A stretch of 64,000 bases of DNA from Arthrobacter sp. UKPF54-2 (GCF_007858535.1 NZ_CP040174.1:558001-622000), one strand, 5' to 3'. Positions 42,296 to 51,741 are shown, counted from the stretch's first letter. Notes: generated from the sequence alone by a model not told the origin. Translations and numbers: made by a program.

Positions 42296-43666
42296 CTAAA
42301 TCGCCTTGCCTGGGTTCAGGATGCCGGCCGGGTCGAAGAGCTCCTTGACCCGGCGCTGCAGTTCGCGCACCGGTTCCTTCTGCTCCAGGCCCAGCCAGCG
42401 CAGCTTGTACTGGCCCACGCCGTGCTCTCCCGTGATGGTGCCGCCCATCGCGAGAGCCACCGTGACGGAGTCGTCCAAGGCGGCGCCGAGCCGCTCCATG
42501 GCCGCGGCGTCCACCCCGTCCCCGGTCCGGTCCACCCAGAAGGTGGGGTGCAGGTTGCCGTCGCCGGCGTGCGCCACCACCTTGAGCTTGACCTTATGCC
42601 GCGCGGCCATGGCCTCGAGCTCCTCGACGTAGTCCACCAGCCGGGAGCGCGGCACGGCGACGTCCTCGCCCACCCGGAATTCGTCGTCGACCTCCACGCC
42701 GCGGCTGTTGCGGCGCAGTTCCACCAGCTGTTCTGCTTCCGCGTTCGCCTCCATGGTCACCACGGCCCCGCCGGCGGTGAGCAGCGGCCGGATCGCTGCG
42801 GCCTCGGCGGCGGCGCCGAAGCCGTCCGTCTGGATCAGCAGCAACGAGGCTCCGCGCGAGGCCAGGTCCGATCCATGGATCGCATCGAGCTGGGCCAGCG
42901 TTCCGCCGTCGAGCAGTTCCATGATGGCCGGCTGCACGCGGGCCCGGCCCACGGCGAGGACGCCTGCGGCGGCGCTGCGGAAGTCCGGGTAGAACGCGGC
43001 GATCGTGTGCACCTCCCGCGGCAGGTACTTGAGCCGCACCGTGACCCCGACGACGATCCCCAGGGTTCCCTCCGATCCCACGAAAAGCCCCGTGAGGTCG
43101 TAGCCGGCCACGCCCTTGAAGGTCTGGTGGCCGGTGTGGATGAGTGAACCGTCCGCGAGCACGACGTCGAGCGCCAGGACCGAGTCCCGTGTCACCCCGT
43201 ATTTCGCGCAGCGCAGCCCGCCGGCGTTGGTGGCGACGTTGCCGCCGATGGTGGAAATCCTGTAGCTCGCCGGATCCGGGGCGTACATCAGCCCGTGCAC
43301 GGCGGCGGCTGCGTTGAGGTCCGCGTTGATGACCCCGGGTTCGACGACGGCGGTCTCGTCGTCCGGGTTGAGGTCCAGGATGCGGTTCATCTTCTCCAGG
43401 CTGAGCACCACACACCCCTCGCTGGCGTGGGCGCCGCCGGACACTCCCGTGCCGGCCCCGCGGGCCACCAGCGGCACCCGGCGGGCGGCGCACGCCCGGA
43501 CGGCGGCCTGGACGTCGTCTACGGATTCGGCGAGGACCACGGCCTGCGGGAGCTGGTAGTCCAGCACGGGGGCTTGGTCGACGGCGTAGCCGGCGAGGGA
43601 GGCCTCGTCCACCACGACCTTGTCCGCTCCGAGGGCGGATGTCAGCTCCTCAACAATGCCGCGCAT
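42296..43666 (-). CDS. FAD-binding oxidoreductase, GlcD / D-lactate dehydrogenase type
   Basis: The protein has 456 residues. The PCMH-type FAD domain shows PLVARGAGTGVSGGA, the Pro-rich VEPGV, GGNVATNAGGLRCAKYGVTRD and FVGSEGTLGIVVGVTVRL. The C-terminal domain ends AMGGTITGEHGVGQYKLRWL with the catalytic-type EHGVG and FDPAGILNPGKAI. Members oxidise glycolate, D-lactate or related 2-hydroxy acids and feed electrons to the membrane. It converges on the DUF4032 gene with 18 nt between stops and lies downstream of the GH13 gene. Confidence 0.93.
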   Translation of the reverse strand: MRGIVEELTSALGADKVVVDEASLAGYAVDQAPVLDYQLPQAVVLAESVDDVQAAVRACAARRVPLVARGAGTGVSGGAHASEGCVVLSLEKMNRILDLNPDDETAVVEPGVINADLNAAAAVHGLMYAPDPASYRISTIGGNVATNAGGLRCAKYGVTRDSVLALDVVLADGSLIHTGHQTFKGVAGYDLTGLFVGSEGTLGIVVGVTVRLKYLPREVHTIAAFYPDFRSAAAGVLAVGRARVQPAIMELLDGGTLAQLDAIHGSDLASRGASLLLIQTDGFGAAAEAAAIRPLLTAGGAVVTMEANAEAEQLVELRRNSRGVEVDDEFRVGEDVAVPRSRLVDYVEELEAMAARHKVKLKVVAHAGDGNLHPTFWVDRTGDGVDAAAMERLGAALDDSVTVALAMGGTITGEHGVGQYKLRWLGLEQKEPVRELQRRVKELFDPAGILNPGKAI

Positions 43667-43727
43667 GGCTCTCCAGTTCTCCGTCGAATCCGGCCTTCAG
43701 TCCTGGGTTTCCGTCCTGGCCTTCAGT

Positions 43728-45629
43728 CTAGGGTGCCGGCAGGGTGACCCCGGGGAGCACCCAGGCGGCGGCCGCCGGGCCGCCGGTGCGGAAGCTCGCG
43801 CCGGCGCCGGAGTGCTCCGCAGCGGAGTGTCCGGCCTCGATGTCCCCTGCGGCGAAGGCCGGCGGCAGGGTGAGGGCAGCCAGCTGGCGGTCGGAGAGCA
43901 GGCCCGCGGCGAGGTGCACGTCCACGGCGGCGCGGGCCACCATCACCAGCACGGCGCTGTCCGAGGTTTCCCGGATGAAGGCCAGCACGTCCCCCTGCGC
44001 GTACAGCCAGCGGATGCCGCCGCCGGTGAGCGCCGGCTGGTCCCGGCGCAGCGCGGCGAGTGCGGTGTAGGGGCCGCGGAGATCGGCCAGGACCCGGGCG
44101 GGGTCGTTCCAGGGCATGGGGGTCCGGGAGAACTCCCCGTTGTCGCCCTTGAGCCCGAACTCGTCGCCGGCGAACACCACCGGCACCCCGGGCAGCGTGA
44201 ACATCAGCACCGCACCGAGCTGCTGGCCGCCGTCGATCATCACGGTGGCGGCCCGGGCGGTGTCGTGGCTGTTTAGGGCGTTCATGTTCTGCTGCCGGAC
44301 GTCCCAGCTGAAGGCGGCGGCCAGGTCCTGGTGGGTGGCGAGGAAATCCTCCGCGTCAATCCGGTTCGGACCGGCCAGGGGTGTGCCGAAAAAGTTGACG
44401 TGCCCGGCGTCGCCGGAGAGCCAGGCCCACAGCGGGCGGGTGAAGTTGGAGTAGGTCATGGCGCCGTGCCAGTGCTCGCCGCTGAAGTCCGGTGCGGCGT
44501 CGTTGGTGGCCTCCGCCAGCAGCGCCGCGTCCGGGTTGATCGCGCGGACCCGCTCCGCGATCAGCCGGGCCACCTCGTGGTTGAGGTCGGTCGCTCCCAG
44601 CCGCCCGGTCATGTTGCCGACGTCGATCCGCCAGCCGTCCAGGTTGAACGGCGGGCGGAGCCAGCGCGCCACAGGGGAATCGTCGTCGAGCACGAACTTC
44701 TCCCGCAGGCCGGCCGAGGCCCAGTTGAACTTGGGCAGGGAGGGTACTCCGTACCAGGCCTCGTAGCTGCTGTGGTCCGCGCTGAAGTAGTAGTAGCCCG
44801 CCTCCTCGGAGCCGGGGTCGGCGAGGGCCCGCTGGAACCACTCATGGGCGTCACCGGAGTGGTTGGCGGTCAGGTCCCCCATCACCTTCAGGCCGCGGGT
44901 GTGGGCTGCTTCGACGAGCTCCACCAGGGCTTCGTCGCCGCCGAGCAGCGGGTCCACCGTGGTGAACGTGGCGGCGTCGTATCGGTGGTTGGAGCGCGCC
45001 GGGAAGAAGGGCGTGAGGTAGATGATGTCCGCCCCGAGCCCCTGGATATGGTCCAGGTGTTCGGTGATGCCGTGCAGGTCGCCGCCGTAGAACTGCAAGG
45101 GCGTCTGCGCGGAGGCGCCCTGCACGGCGGTGGTGTCCCAGTCGCAGGGCACGGCCCAGTCCGGGGCCGGGTGTGCCGCGGCCGAGTTTTGTCCGGCGGA
45201 CGAGCGGGCGAAGCGGTCCGGGAAGACCTGGTACATCGTGCCCCGGCGCAGCCACTGCGGGGCGGCCGGGTAGGTTGTCAGCCGGAAGTCGGCGTAGTCG
45301 GAGACGTCCCGGCTGTAAAGGCCCTGGGCGTTGAGGCTCCAGTACTGCTGGCCGGCCTCGATCAGGAAGCGGTAGCGGGCCACCGGGTTGGTGACGGCCA
45401 GCTCGGCCTCCCACCAGGCCCAGCCGTCTGCCGCGCCGAGGGCCGCCGCGGCGGTGTAGCGGGGTTCGCCGTCGTGCACGGAGCGGAGCCAGACCCGGCT
45501 CGCGCGCCCCCACGCCTCGGGGATACGGAGCCGGAGCCGGGCCGCTTCCCCGAGTTCCACGCTCTGCGGGGCGTGCAGCCCCGAGCCGTCGTGGTGCGGA
45601 AGCGGCCCCGCCGGGTGCGCCGCGGGCAT
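43728..45629 (-). CDS. GH13 alpha-amylase family enzyme (neopullulanase / maltodextrin-hydrolase-like)
   Basis: The protein has 633 residues. An N-terminal beta domain (about 1-125) resembles the CBM34-like modules of cyclomaltodextrinases and neopullulanases. The barrel contains ADIIYLTPFFPA, GDLTANHSGD (region I), DGWRIDVGNM (nucleophile Asp), LLAEATND (acid Glu) and NSHDTARA (transition-state Asp). It should cut maltodextrins taken up by MalEFG inside the cell; no signal peptide is seen. It is the last gene of the mal operon, 2 nt after malG. Confidence 0.92.
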   Translation of the reverse strand: MPAAHPAGPLPHHDGSGLHAPQSVELGEAARLRLRIPEAWGRASRVWLRSVHDGEPRYTAAAALGAADGWAWWEAELAVTNPVARYRFLIEAGQQYWSLNAQGLYSRDVSDYADFRLTTYPAAPQWLRRGTMYQVFPDRFARSSAGQNSAAAHPAPDWAVPCDWDTTAVQGASAQTPLQFYGGDLHGITEHLDHIQGLGADIIYLTPFFPARSNHRYDAATFTTVDPLLGGDEALVELVEAAHTRGLKVMGDLTANHSGDAHEWFQRALADPGSEEAGYYYFSADHSSYEAWYGVPSLPKFNWASAGLREKFVLDDDSPVARWLRPPFNLDGWRIDVGNMTGRLGATDLNHEVARLIAERVRAINPDAALLAEATNDAAPDFSGEHWHGAMTYSNFTRPLWAWLSGDAGHVNFFGTPLAGPNRIDAEDFLATHQDLAAAFSWDVRQQNMNALNSHDTARAATVMIDGGQQLGAVLMFTLPGVPVVFAGDEFGLKGDNGEFSRTPMPWNDPARVLADLRGPYTALAALRRDQPALTGGGIRWLYAQGDVLAFIRETSDSAVLVMVARAAVDVHLAAGLLSDRQLAALTLPPAFAAGDIEAGHSAAEHSGAGASFRTGGPAAAAWVLPGVTLPAP

Positions 45630-45631
45630 GC

Positions 45632-46597
45632 CTAGCCCTTCACCGAGCCCGCCGTCAGGCCGCTGACGATGTAGCGCTGCAGGAAGAGAAACAGGGCCAT
45701 CACCGGCAGGGCGGAGATCACCGCACCGGCCGCGAAGACACCCCAGTTTTCAGAACGCTGCTGCGCGACGAACGAGTAGAGCCCGACGGCCAGGGTCTGG
45801 CTGTCCGGGTCGGTGAGCACCACGGACGCGATGACGAATTCGCCGGAGATGGAGATGTAGGTCAGCAGCCCCACGACCGCCAGGATGGGGGTGACCAGGC
45901 GCATGATGATGCCGAAGAAGATCTGGGTGTGGCTGGCGCCGTCGATCTTGGCGGCCTCGTCCAGGGACTGCGGCACGGTGTTGAAGAAGCCGTACATCAG
46001 GTAGGTGTTCACGCCCAGGGCGCCGCCCAGGTAGACCATGATCAGGCCCAGCTGGCTGCCCAGGCCCAGCGCCGGGATGACCTCGGAGATACCGCTGAGC
46101 AGCAGGAAGATGGCCACGACGGCCAGCAGCTGCGGGAACATCTGGAGCAGCAGCAGGCTCAGCAGGCCCACGCGGCGGCCGGTGAAGCGCATCCGGGAGA
46201 AGGCGTATGCCGCCATGGCGCCGAGGAACACCGTGGCCACGGAGGTCACGCCGCCCACCACCAGGGTGTTGAGGAACCAGCGGGCAAACGGCCGCGACGG
46301 GATGTCGAACAGCGCCGCGAAGTTGCCGAAGTCGATCTTGCTGAACAGGGCGTTGGAGCCCACCAGGGTGCCGGTGGAGTTCAGGGCCGCCGAGAGCACG
46401 TACAGCAGCGGGAAGATGGCGAAGATGGTGACGATGATGCCGACCACGTGGCGCCAGCCTTTGTCCTTGAACCAGGCCCCGAACGGGCGGCGGCGGTGCA
46501 GGGACTTGAGGTAGTCGACGTCGGTGGTGCCGCCGGCCGCGGTCGGGTGGTCCGTGGTGGGTGCCGCCGGAGCGGTGCGCGGTGCTGACCCGTTCAT
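45632..46597 (-). CDS. malG: Maltose/maltodextrin ABC permease MalG
   Basis: The protein has 321 residues with six predicted membrane helices after a charged N-terminus of about 45 residues. The EAA loop (SLDEAAKIDGASHTQIFFGIIM, spaced, about 215-235) that docks the ATPase is clear, and the end SGLTAGSVKG is the MalG-type C-terminus. With MalF it forms the import channel. The ATG overlaps the malF stop (ATGA). Confidence 0.94.
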   Translation of the reverse strand: MNGSAPRTAPAAPTTDHPTAAGGTTDVDYLKSLHRRRPFGAWFKDKGWRHVVGIIVTIFAIFPLLYVLSAALNSTGTLVGSNALFSKIDFGNFAALFDIPSRPFARWFLNTLVVGGVTSVATVFLGAMAAYAFSRMRFTGRRVGLLSLLLLQMFPQLLAVVAIFLLLSGISEVIPALGLGSQLGLIMVYLGGALGVNTYLMYGFFNTVPQSLDEAAKIDGASHTQIFFGIIMRLVTPILAVVGLLTYISISGEFVIASVVLTDPDSQTLAVGLYSFVAQQRSENWGVFAAGAVISALPVMALFLFLQRYIVSGLTAGSVKG

Positions 46598-48246
46598 GAG
46601 TTCACGTCCTCGAGTGCCTTGGTCTGCTTGAAGCTGATGGCCGATACGGTGGCCACGATGATGAAGATGATGATGGCCAGGGCGCTGGCCAGGCCGTAGT
46701 CACGGCCGGTCCCCTGTCCGAATGCCACCTTGTACACGAGGGTGATCAGGATGTCGGTGGCTCCGATGTCCCGGTTGGTGTCCGCGAAGCGCGGGCCGCC
46801 GCCGGTGAGCATAAAGATCACGTTGAAGTTGTTGAAGTTGAAGGCGAAGGACGAGATCAGCAGCGGCGCGATTGAGACCAGCAGCAGCGGCAGCTTGATG
46901 GAGCGGAACACCCGCCACGGGCCGGCGCCGTCCATCCGGGCAGCCTCGTCCAGTTCGCTGGGCAGGGACTGCAGGGCGCCGGTGCAGACGAGGAACATGT
47001 AGGGGTAGCCGAGCCAGAGGTTGACCACCAGCACGCTGATCTTGGCCAGCACCGGGTGGGTCAGCCAGCCGATGGAGGCGCCCCCGAGCAGGGTCTGGTT
47101 GAGCCAGCCGAACTCCGGGTTCAGGATGCCGGACCAGACGAGCCCGGTGAGGAATGCGGGGAAGGCGTAGGGCAGGATCATCAGGATCCGGTAGACCTTT
47201 TTGCCTTTGAGGTCCTCGCGGTTGAACGCGATGGCTAGGAAGAGGCCCAGGGCGAAGGTTAGGGCAACCGAGGCGAGCGCGAAGGTGAAGGTCCAGAGGA
47301 TCACGCCCAGCAGCGGCCCGCGCAGGCTCGGATCGGTGAAGGCGCGGGCGAAGTTCTCCATGCCGACGTCGATCTTCCAGCCGGTGGACAGCGTCTCGCC
47401 GCTCTCCGCGGCGAAGGCGCCCTTGCCGTTGTCGCGGTAGACGGCGCCGGTGTCGGTATCGGTGAAGGTGTCCGCGGCGGCGTCGTACTTCAGGGCCGGC
47501 TTGAACTGGTAGGCGTTGCTGCCGTCCGCGGTGCGGAGGGTGCCGTCGGCCGGGTCGGAGGAGACCGGGACGGTGATGCCCAGGATCCGCTGCTGGTTGG
47601 CCACGATCTCCTGGAAGTTCAGGGTGCGGTAGCCGTCCAGGGCGTTGGCCTTGCCGGTGGAGTCCTTGCTGGCGCCGTTGACGCTTTTCAGCGGGGCGTC
47701 GGTGCTGCCGAGCGAGACCTTGCCGTCCGGGGCGGTGAAGAGCAGGTAGAAGGAGTTGTCCTTGGCCAGCACGGCCGCCTTGTAGGCCGGGGAGTCCGGG
47801 ACGCGTTTCTGGGCGGTGAGCTGGATGGCCGCGATCGCGTCATTCTTGGTGCTGTTGTGGCCGTCGCCGTAGTTGGTGAAGGCGATGTAACCGCTGAACA
47901 GGACGACAAAAACTTGGAAGACCAGCAGGAACAGCACGCCGGGCGCGAGGTACTTCGCCGGCAGGCCGCCCTTGCGCAGGTAGATCCAGTTGATCGCCAG
48001 CACCACGACGGCGGAGACGGCCAGGACCGTCCAGGACTGGCTGAGGAACAGCATCATCAGGACGTAGACGGCCACGGCATCCACGAGGCCCAGCAGGACG
48101 ATCTTGGCGATGGTCCCCTTGGTGCCGTCCGGGCCGAAACGGCGGCGGGAGGTGCCGCGCTGCCTTCCGGGGGCGGTGGGGCCGGCGCCCTGGATGGCCG
48201 GCGCGGCGTCGGGGCCTGAGCCCTCGCGGAGTTCAGTTTCTGGCAT
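46594..48246 (-). CDS. malF: Maltose/maltodextrin ABC permease MalF
   Basis: The protein has 550 residues, large like true MalF. N-terminal helices (about 40-120) precede a big extracytoplasmic P2-like domain (about 125-285), then the core helices with the EAA loop SELDEAARMDGAGPWRVFRSI (spaced, about 455-475). The P2 domain holds the binding protein MalE in place in E. coli. It follows malE after a 132-nt gap with two hairpins. Confidence 0.94.
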   Translation of the reverse strand: MPETELREGSGPDAAPAIQGAGPTAPGRQRGTSRRRFGPDGTKGTIAKIVLLGLVDAVAVYVLMMLFLSQSWTVLAVSAVVVLAINWIYLRKGGLPAKYLAPGVLFLLVFQVFVVLFSGYIAFTNYGDGHNSTKNDAIAAIQLTAQKRVPDSPAYKAAVLAKDNSFYLLFTAPDGKVSLGSTDAPLKSVNGASKDSTGKANALDGYRTLNFQEIVANQQRILGITVPVSSDPADGTLRTADGSNAYQFKPALKYDAAADTFTDTDTGAVYRDNGKGAFAAESGETLSTGWKIDVGMENFARAFTDPSLRGPLLGVILWTFTFALASVALTFALGLFLAIAFNREDLKGKKVYRILMILPYAFPAFLTGLVWSGILNPEFGWLNQTLLGGASIGWLTHPVLAKISVLVVNLWLGYPYMFLVCTGALQSLPSELDEAARMDGAGPWRVFRSIKLPLLLVSIAPLLISSFAFNFNNFNVIFMLTGGGPRFADTNRDIGATDILITLVYKVAFGQGTGRDYGLASALAIIIFIIVATVSAISFKQTKALEDVNS

Positions 48247-48289
48247 AGCTGTCTTCAGTCCTTGGGGGAAGCTGGGGTGATGCAGGAAC

Positions 48290-48370
48290 GGGCCGGGCGG
48301 TTTGGTGCCGCCCGGCCCGGTGCTGGCCGGTTCCTGACGCCCCCGAAAGTGTTGAGGGGTCAGGAACCGG
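48290..48370 (-). terminator. Two tandem hairpins between malE and malF
   Basis: Hairpin 1: perfect 11-bp stem GGGCCGGGCGG/CCGCCCGGCCC (48290-48300, 48308-48318). Hairpin 2: perfect 12-bp stem CCGGTTCCTGAC/GTCAGGAACCGG (48327-48338, 48359-48370), extended inward by CCCC/GGGG. Hairpin 2 starts 8 nt after the malE stop. Such structures usually let malE mRNA accumulate above malFG. Confidence 0.85.
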
Positions 48371-48378
48371 CTCGGGGG

Positions 48379-49677
48379 CTAGCCCCCGATTTTGGTCTTG
48401 ATGCTGGCTGCCATCTTGGCCCAGTCAGCGGCGGGGTCGCCCTGGCCCTTGATGAGGGCGAGCTCGGTGGCTCCCCAGTCAGCCCAAACCGCGCTCATTT
48501 CCGGGATGGCCGGCATCGGGACGCCGGTGGCGCCGATCTTGCCGAATGCTGCCACAACCGGGTCGCTTGCAGCCTTCTCGAAGGAAGCCTTCAGCGCCGG
48601 CGGGCGGCCGCCTGCCTTGTACATGGAGTCCTGGGCTGCCTCGGAGGTGAGGTAGTTGGTCACGAACTCGTTGGTGGCCAGGGCGTTGGCGCTCTTGGCG
48701 CTGATGAAGAAGCCGTTAACACCGATGAACGGCTGGGCAGGCTGGCCGCCCGTGGTCGGCAGTGCGTCCACGGCGAACTTGATGCCCTTCTTCTGCACGT
48801 CCGGGACATTCCACGGGCCGGTCAGGAAGTACGGGGATTCGCCGGCCAGGAACTTCTCCTTGGCGATGTCACCGGTGATGTTGGAGTTGATGATCTTCTC
48901 ACCGGCGTCGCCCCAGGCGGCCAGCTTCTTGGCGAACTCGACGCCGGCGGCGTCGCCGATCAGGAGTTGCTTCGGGTCGTAGCCGCCGTCGGAGGCCTTG
49001 CCGAAGACCTGCGAGCCCATGGAGGACTGCAGCGGGTACAGGTGGTACGGGTCGCCCTGCTTCGGGTCCATTCCGACGAGGAACGGGAACTTGGCCTTGC
49101 CGTCGGCGACGGCCTTCTTGCCGTTGGCGATGACCTCGTCCATGGTCTTGGCCGTGTCGGAGACAATCGCGGTGTTGCGCAGCAGCGCGATGTTCTCGAT
49201 CGCGTAGGGAACGCCGTAGACCGAGCCGTTGTAGGTCATGGCCTTGATGGAGGAATCCTGGAAGGAGGCCTTCTTGTCGCCGAGCTCGACGGGTGCGATC
49301 ACGCCGTTCTGGACGAACTTGCCTACCCAGTCGTGCGGGCCGACGATCAGGTCCGGGCCCTTGCCGGTGGGGACCTGGGTGATGAAGTCGTCGCGGACTG
49401 CCGCGAAGTCCTTGACCACGAGCTTTACTTCGATTCCGGTGTCAGCCTGGAACTTCGCGGTGATGTCCTTCAGTGCGGGCGAGCGCTCGGCGTCGACCCA
49501 CATGGTGATCGTGGCTGCGCCGGCGGACTTGAGGTCCGGCTTCGCGGTGGCCGTGGCCGGGGCGGTGGTTGCCGCTCCGCCGCAGGCGCTCAGTGCCAGC
49601 GCCGCGGCCACGGAGAGCGCGCCCGCCGTGAAGACCCGGCGGCTGGTCCCGGTTGTGAGGGTGTTCTGCACCTTCAT
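48379..49677 (-). CDS. malE: Maltose/maltodextrin-binding lipoprotein MalE
   Basis: The protein has 432 residues. A signal peptide with lipobox (ALALSAC, Cys about 32) shows it is lipid-anchored outside the membrane. The body is a family 1 solute-binding protein: ITMWVDAERSPALKDITAKFQADTGIEVKLV (in parts), GPDLIVGPHDWVGKF, YGVPYAIENIALLRN and FLTGPWNVPDV. The GPHDW and YAIE patterns are typical of maltose-binding proteins. ATG 49677 follows AAAGGGA. The promoter and operator lie at 49747-49784. Confidence 0.95.
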   Translation of the reverse strand: MKVQNTLTTGTSRRVFTAGALSVAAALALSACGGAATTAPATATAKPDLKSAGAATITMWVDAERSPALKDITAKFQADTGIEVKLVVKDFAAVRDDFITQVPTGKGPDLIVGPHDWVGKFVQNGVIAPVELGDKKASFQDSSIKAMTYNGSVYGVPYAIENIALLRNTAIVSDTAKTMDEVIANGKKAVADGKAKFPFLVGMDPKQGDPYHLYPLQSSMGSQVFGKASDGGYDPKQLLIGDAAGVEFAKKLAAWGDAGEKIINSNITGDIAKEKFLAGESPYFLTGPWNVPDVQKKGIKFAVDALPTTGGQPAQPFIGVNGFFISAKSANALATNEFVTNYLTSEAAQDSMYKAGGRPPALKASFEKAASDPVVAAFGKIGATGVPMPAIPEMSAVWADWGATELALIKGQGDPAADWAKMAASIKTKIGG

Positions 49678-49746
49678 TGGTGTCCCTTTCATAAAATCCT
49701 GCATCCACGCGTTGGGCCCTGATCGGTAGGATCCGGGCCCGGTGGC

Positions 49747-49784
49747 ATCGTCGGTGATGTGGCTCACAGCTGCAAGCGCTTCCA
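49747..49784 (-). promoter_or_regulatory. malE promoter with LacI-type operator
   Basis: On the minus strand the operator TGGAAGCGCTTGCA (49784-49771) fully matches the LacI/CcpA-family consensus TGNAANCGNTTNCA. Overlapping its end, TTGCAG (49775-49770) and GACGAT (49752-49747) are spaced 17 nt as -35 and -10. The leader would be about 63 nt. The regulator is presumably the LacI protein at 51742. Confidence 0.7.
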
Positions 49785-49957
49785 AGCTACACGGTGATGC
49801 ACGCTTTGGAAAGTCATTCTAGCGGGGCGTGTCGCAGGCTGCTTACCACGCCCGTGTTTCCAGGGATTCCGAGAACCCGCGCGGACAGGGGGAAGAGGCC
49901 GCCATTGCAAGGGGAGCAGGCCTGCGGCCTCAATCCGGCGCGCCGACACCCCGCGAC

Positions 49958-49995
49958 TGGAAGCGTTTTCAATTTCGGCCGGCGGGCCTTACGAT
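49958..49995 (+). promoter_or_regulatory. Alpha-glucosidase promoter with LacI-type operator
   Basis: The operator TGGAAGCGTTTTCA (49958-49971) fully matches TGNAANCGNTTNCA. Its last six bases TTTTCA may be the -35, with TACGAT (49990-49995) as -10 after 18 nt. The ATG at 50003 begins 7 nt after the -10, so the transcript is probably leaderless. Between the two operators (49785-49957) I see no gene in the 325-nt divergent region. Confidence 0.68.
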
Positions 49996-50002
49996 TACCG
50001 GC

Positions 50003-51739
50003 ATGTCCGTTGATTCAGTCCTCTCCGCCCTGGCCAGCCCCTTGACCCTGGTGCATGCCGCAGACCAGACCCCCGGCTGGTGGCGCTCCGCCGTCATCTA
50101 CCAGGTGTACCCGCGTTCTTTCCGGGACCTGAACGGCGACGGCGTCGGCGATCTGGCGGGCATTACCGCCGAACTGCACCAGCTCGCGGAGCTGGACATC
50201 GACGCCGTCTGGCTCTCCCCGTTCTACCGTTCGCCGCAGCGCGACGCCGGCTACGACGTCAGCGACTACTGCGACGTCGATCCCCTGTTCGGCAGCCTGG
50301 CCGACTTCGACGCCATGATGGCCGAGGCCACCCGGCTCGGCCTGCGGCTGATCGTCGACCTGGTGCCGAACCACTGCTCGGACCAGCACACCGCTTTCCA
50401 GGCCGCGCTGGCCGCCCCCGCGGACAGCCCGGAACGGGACATGTTCATCTTCCGCGACGGCCTTGGCGACGCCGGCGAGCTGCCGCCCAACAACTGGCAG
50501 TCGCACTTCGGCGGTCCGGCCTGGACCCGCATCACCGAGCCGGACGGCACCCCCGGCCAGTGGTACCTGCACCTTTTCGACACCTCCCAGCCCGATTTCA
50601 ACTGGGACAACGACGCCGTCCACGCCGAGTTCGAGCGCGTCCTGCGCTTCTGGCTGGATCGTGGGGTCTCCGGCTTCCGCGTCGACGTGGCGCACGCCCT
50701 CGTCAAGGCCCCGGGCCTGCCCGAGTGGGGCGGCCGCGCGGACGGCAACAGCTCGCACGGCTTCCCCGGGCACGAGGCCCCGATGTTCGGCCAGCCCGCG
50801 CTGCACGACATCTACCGGACCTGGCGCCGGATCCTGGCCGAATACGGACCCGACCGCATCCTCTGCGCCGAGGCCAACGTGGACCCGCTCCCCCGGCTCG
50901 CCGACTGGGTCCGCCCGGACGAGATGCACCAGGCCTTCAACTTCCCGTACCTGCACGCAGGCCTGGACGTGCACCGCATGCGCGGCGTCATCACCGACTC
51001 GCTCACCGCCCTGGACGCCGTCGGCGCGCCCAGCACCTGGGTGCTGTCCAACCACGACGTCGTCCGGCACGCCACCCGCTTCGGCTACAACGGTCCGGCG
51101 CCCCGCGACGGCGACGGCATCGGCCCCGCCGACATGCAGCCGGACGAGGAGCTCGGACGCTCCCGCGCGGCCGCGGCCTCGATGTTCATGCTGGGCCTGC
51201 CCGGCGGCGCCTACCTGTACCAGGGCGAGGAACTCGGGCTGCCGGACGGCATCGACATCCCCGACCACCAGCGCCAGGATCCCACCTTCGGGCGGACCGG
51301 CGGCGAGCGGCTGGGCCGGGACGGCTGCCGGGTTCCGCTGCCGTGGCGCTCCGGCGAGGCCCACGCGGGCTTCGGCGCCGGAGCCGACCCGTGGCTGCCG
51401 CAGCCGGAGAGCTTCGCCGGGCTGGCCCGCGACGCGCAGGCCGGGTCGCCGTCGTCGCACCTGAGCCTGTACCGGCGCATGCTGGGGCTGCGGCGCGAGC
51501 TCGGCCTCGGCGGGGGCTCCCTCGCCTGGCTTGAGGACTGGTGCACGGACACGTCGCTGGCCTTCCTCAACGGCACCACCGCGGTCCTGATGAACGTCGG
51601 CCCGGATTCCCTCGAACTGCCCGCCGGCGAGGTGCTGCTTCGCAGCTCCGCGTCATCCGAATCGGAGGGCACTGCCCATCGGTTAAGCTCAGGTGAAACG
51701 GTTTGGCTGGATATCTACATCGAGGACACGGAGCGCTGA
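50003..51739 (+). CDS. GH13 alpha-glucosidase (oligo-1,6- / maltose-hydrolysing)
   Basis: The protein has 578 residues. The barrel starts WWRSAVIYQVYPRSFRDLNGDGVGDLAGI, the alpha-glucosidase opening. Catalytic regions are DLVPNHCSDQH, FRVDVAHALV (nucleophile Asp), LCAEANVDP (acid Glu) and LSNHDVVRH. The QGEELGLPDGIDIPD stretch is usual for GH13 subfamily 30-type enzymes. It releases glucose from maltose or isomaltose-type sugars in the cytosol. No Shine-Dalgarno is seen before ATG 50003, in keeping with a leaderless start. The lacI gene follows after 2 nt. Confidence 0.93.
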   Translation: MSVDSVLSALASPLTLVHAADQTPGWWRSAVIYQVYPRSFRDLNGDGVGDLAGITAELHQLAELDIDAVWLSPFYRSPQRDAGYDVSDYCDVDPLFGSLADFDAMMAEATRLGLRLIVDLVPNHCSDQHTAFQAALAAPADSPERDMFIFRDGLGDAGELPPNNWQSHFGGPAWTRITEPDGTPGQWYLHLFDTSQPDFNWDNDAVHAEFERVLRFWLDRGVSGFRVDVAHALVKAPGLPEWGGRADGNSSHGFPGHEAPMFGQPALHDIYRTWRRILAEYGPDRILCAEANVDPLPRLADWVRPDEMHQAFNFPYLHAGLDVHRMRGVITDSLTALDAVGAPSTWVLSNHDVVRHATRFGYNGPAPRDGDGIGPADMQPDEELGRSRAAAASMFMLGLPGGAYLYQGEELGLPDGIDIPDHQRQDPTFGRTGGERLGRDGCRVPLPWRSGEAHAGFGAGADPWLPQPESFAGLARDAQAGSPSSHLSLYRRMLGLRRELGLGGGSLAWLEDWCTDTSLAFLNGTTAVLMNVGPDSLELPAGEVLLRSSASSESEGTAHRLSSGETVWLDIYIEDTER

Positions 51740-51741
51740 AA

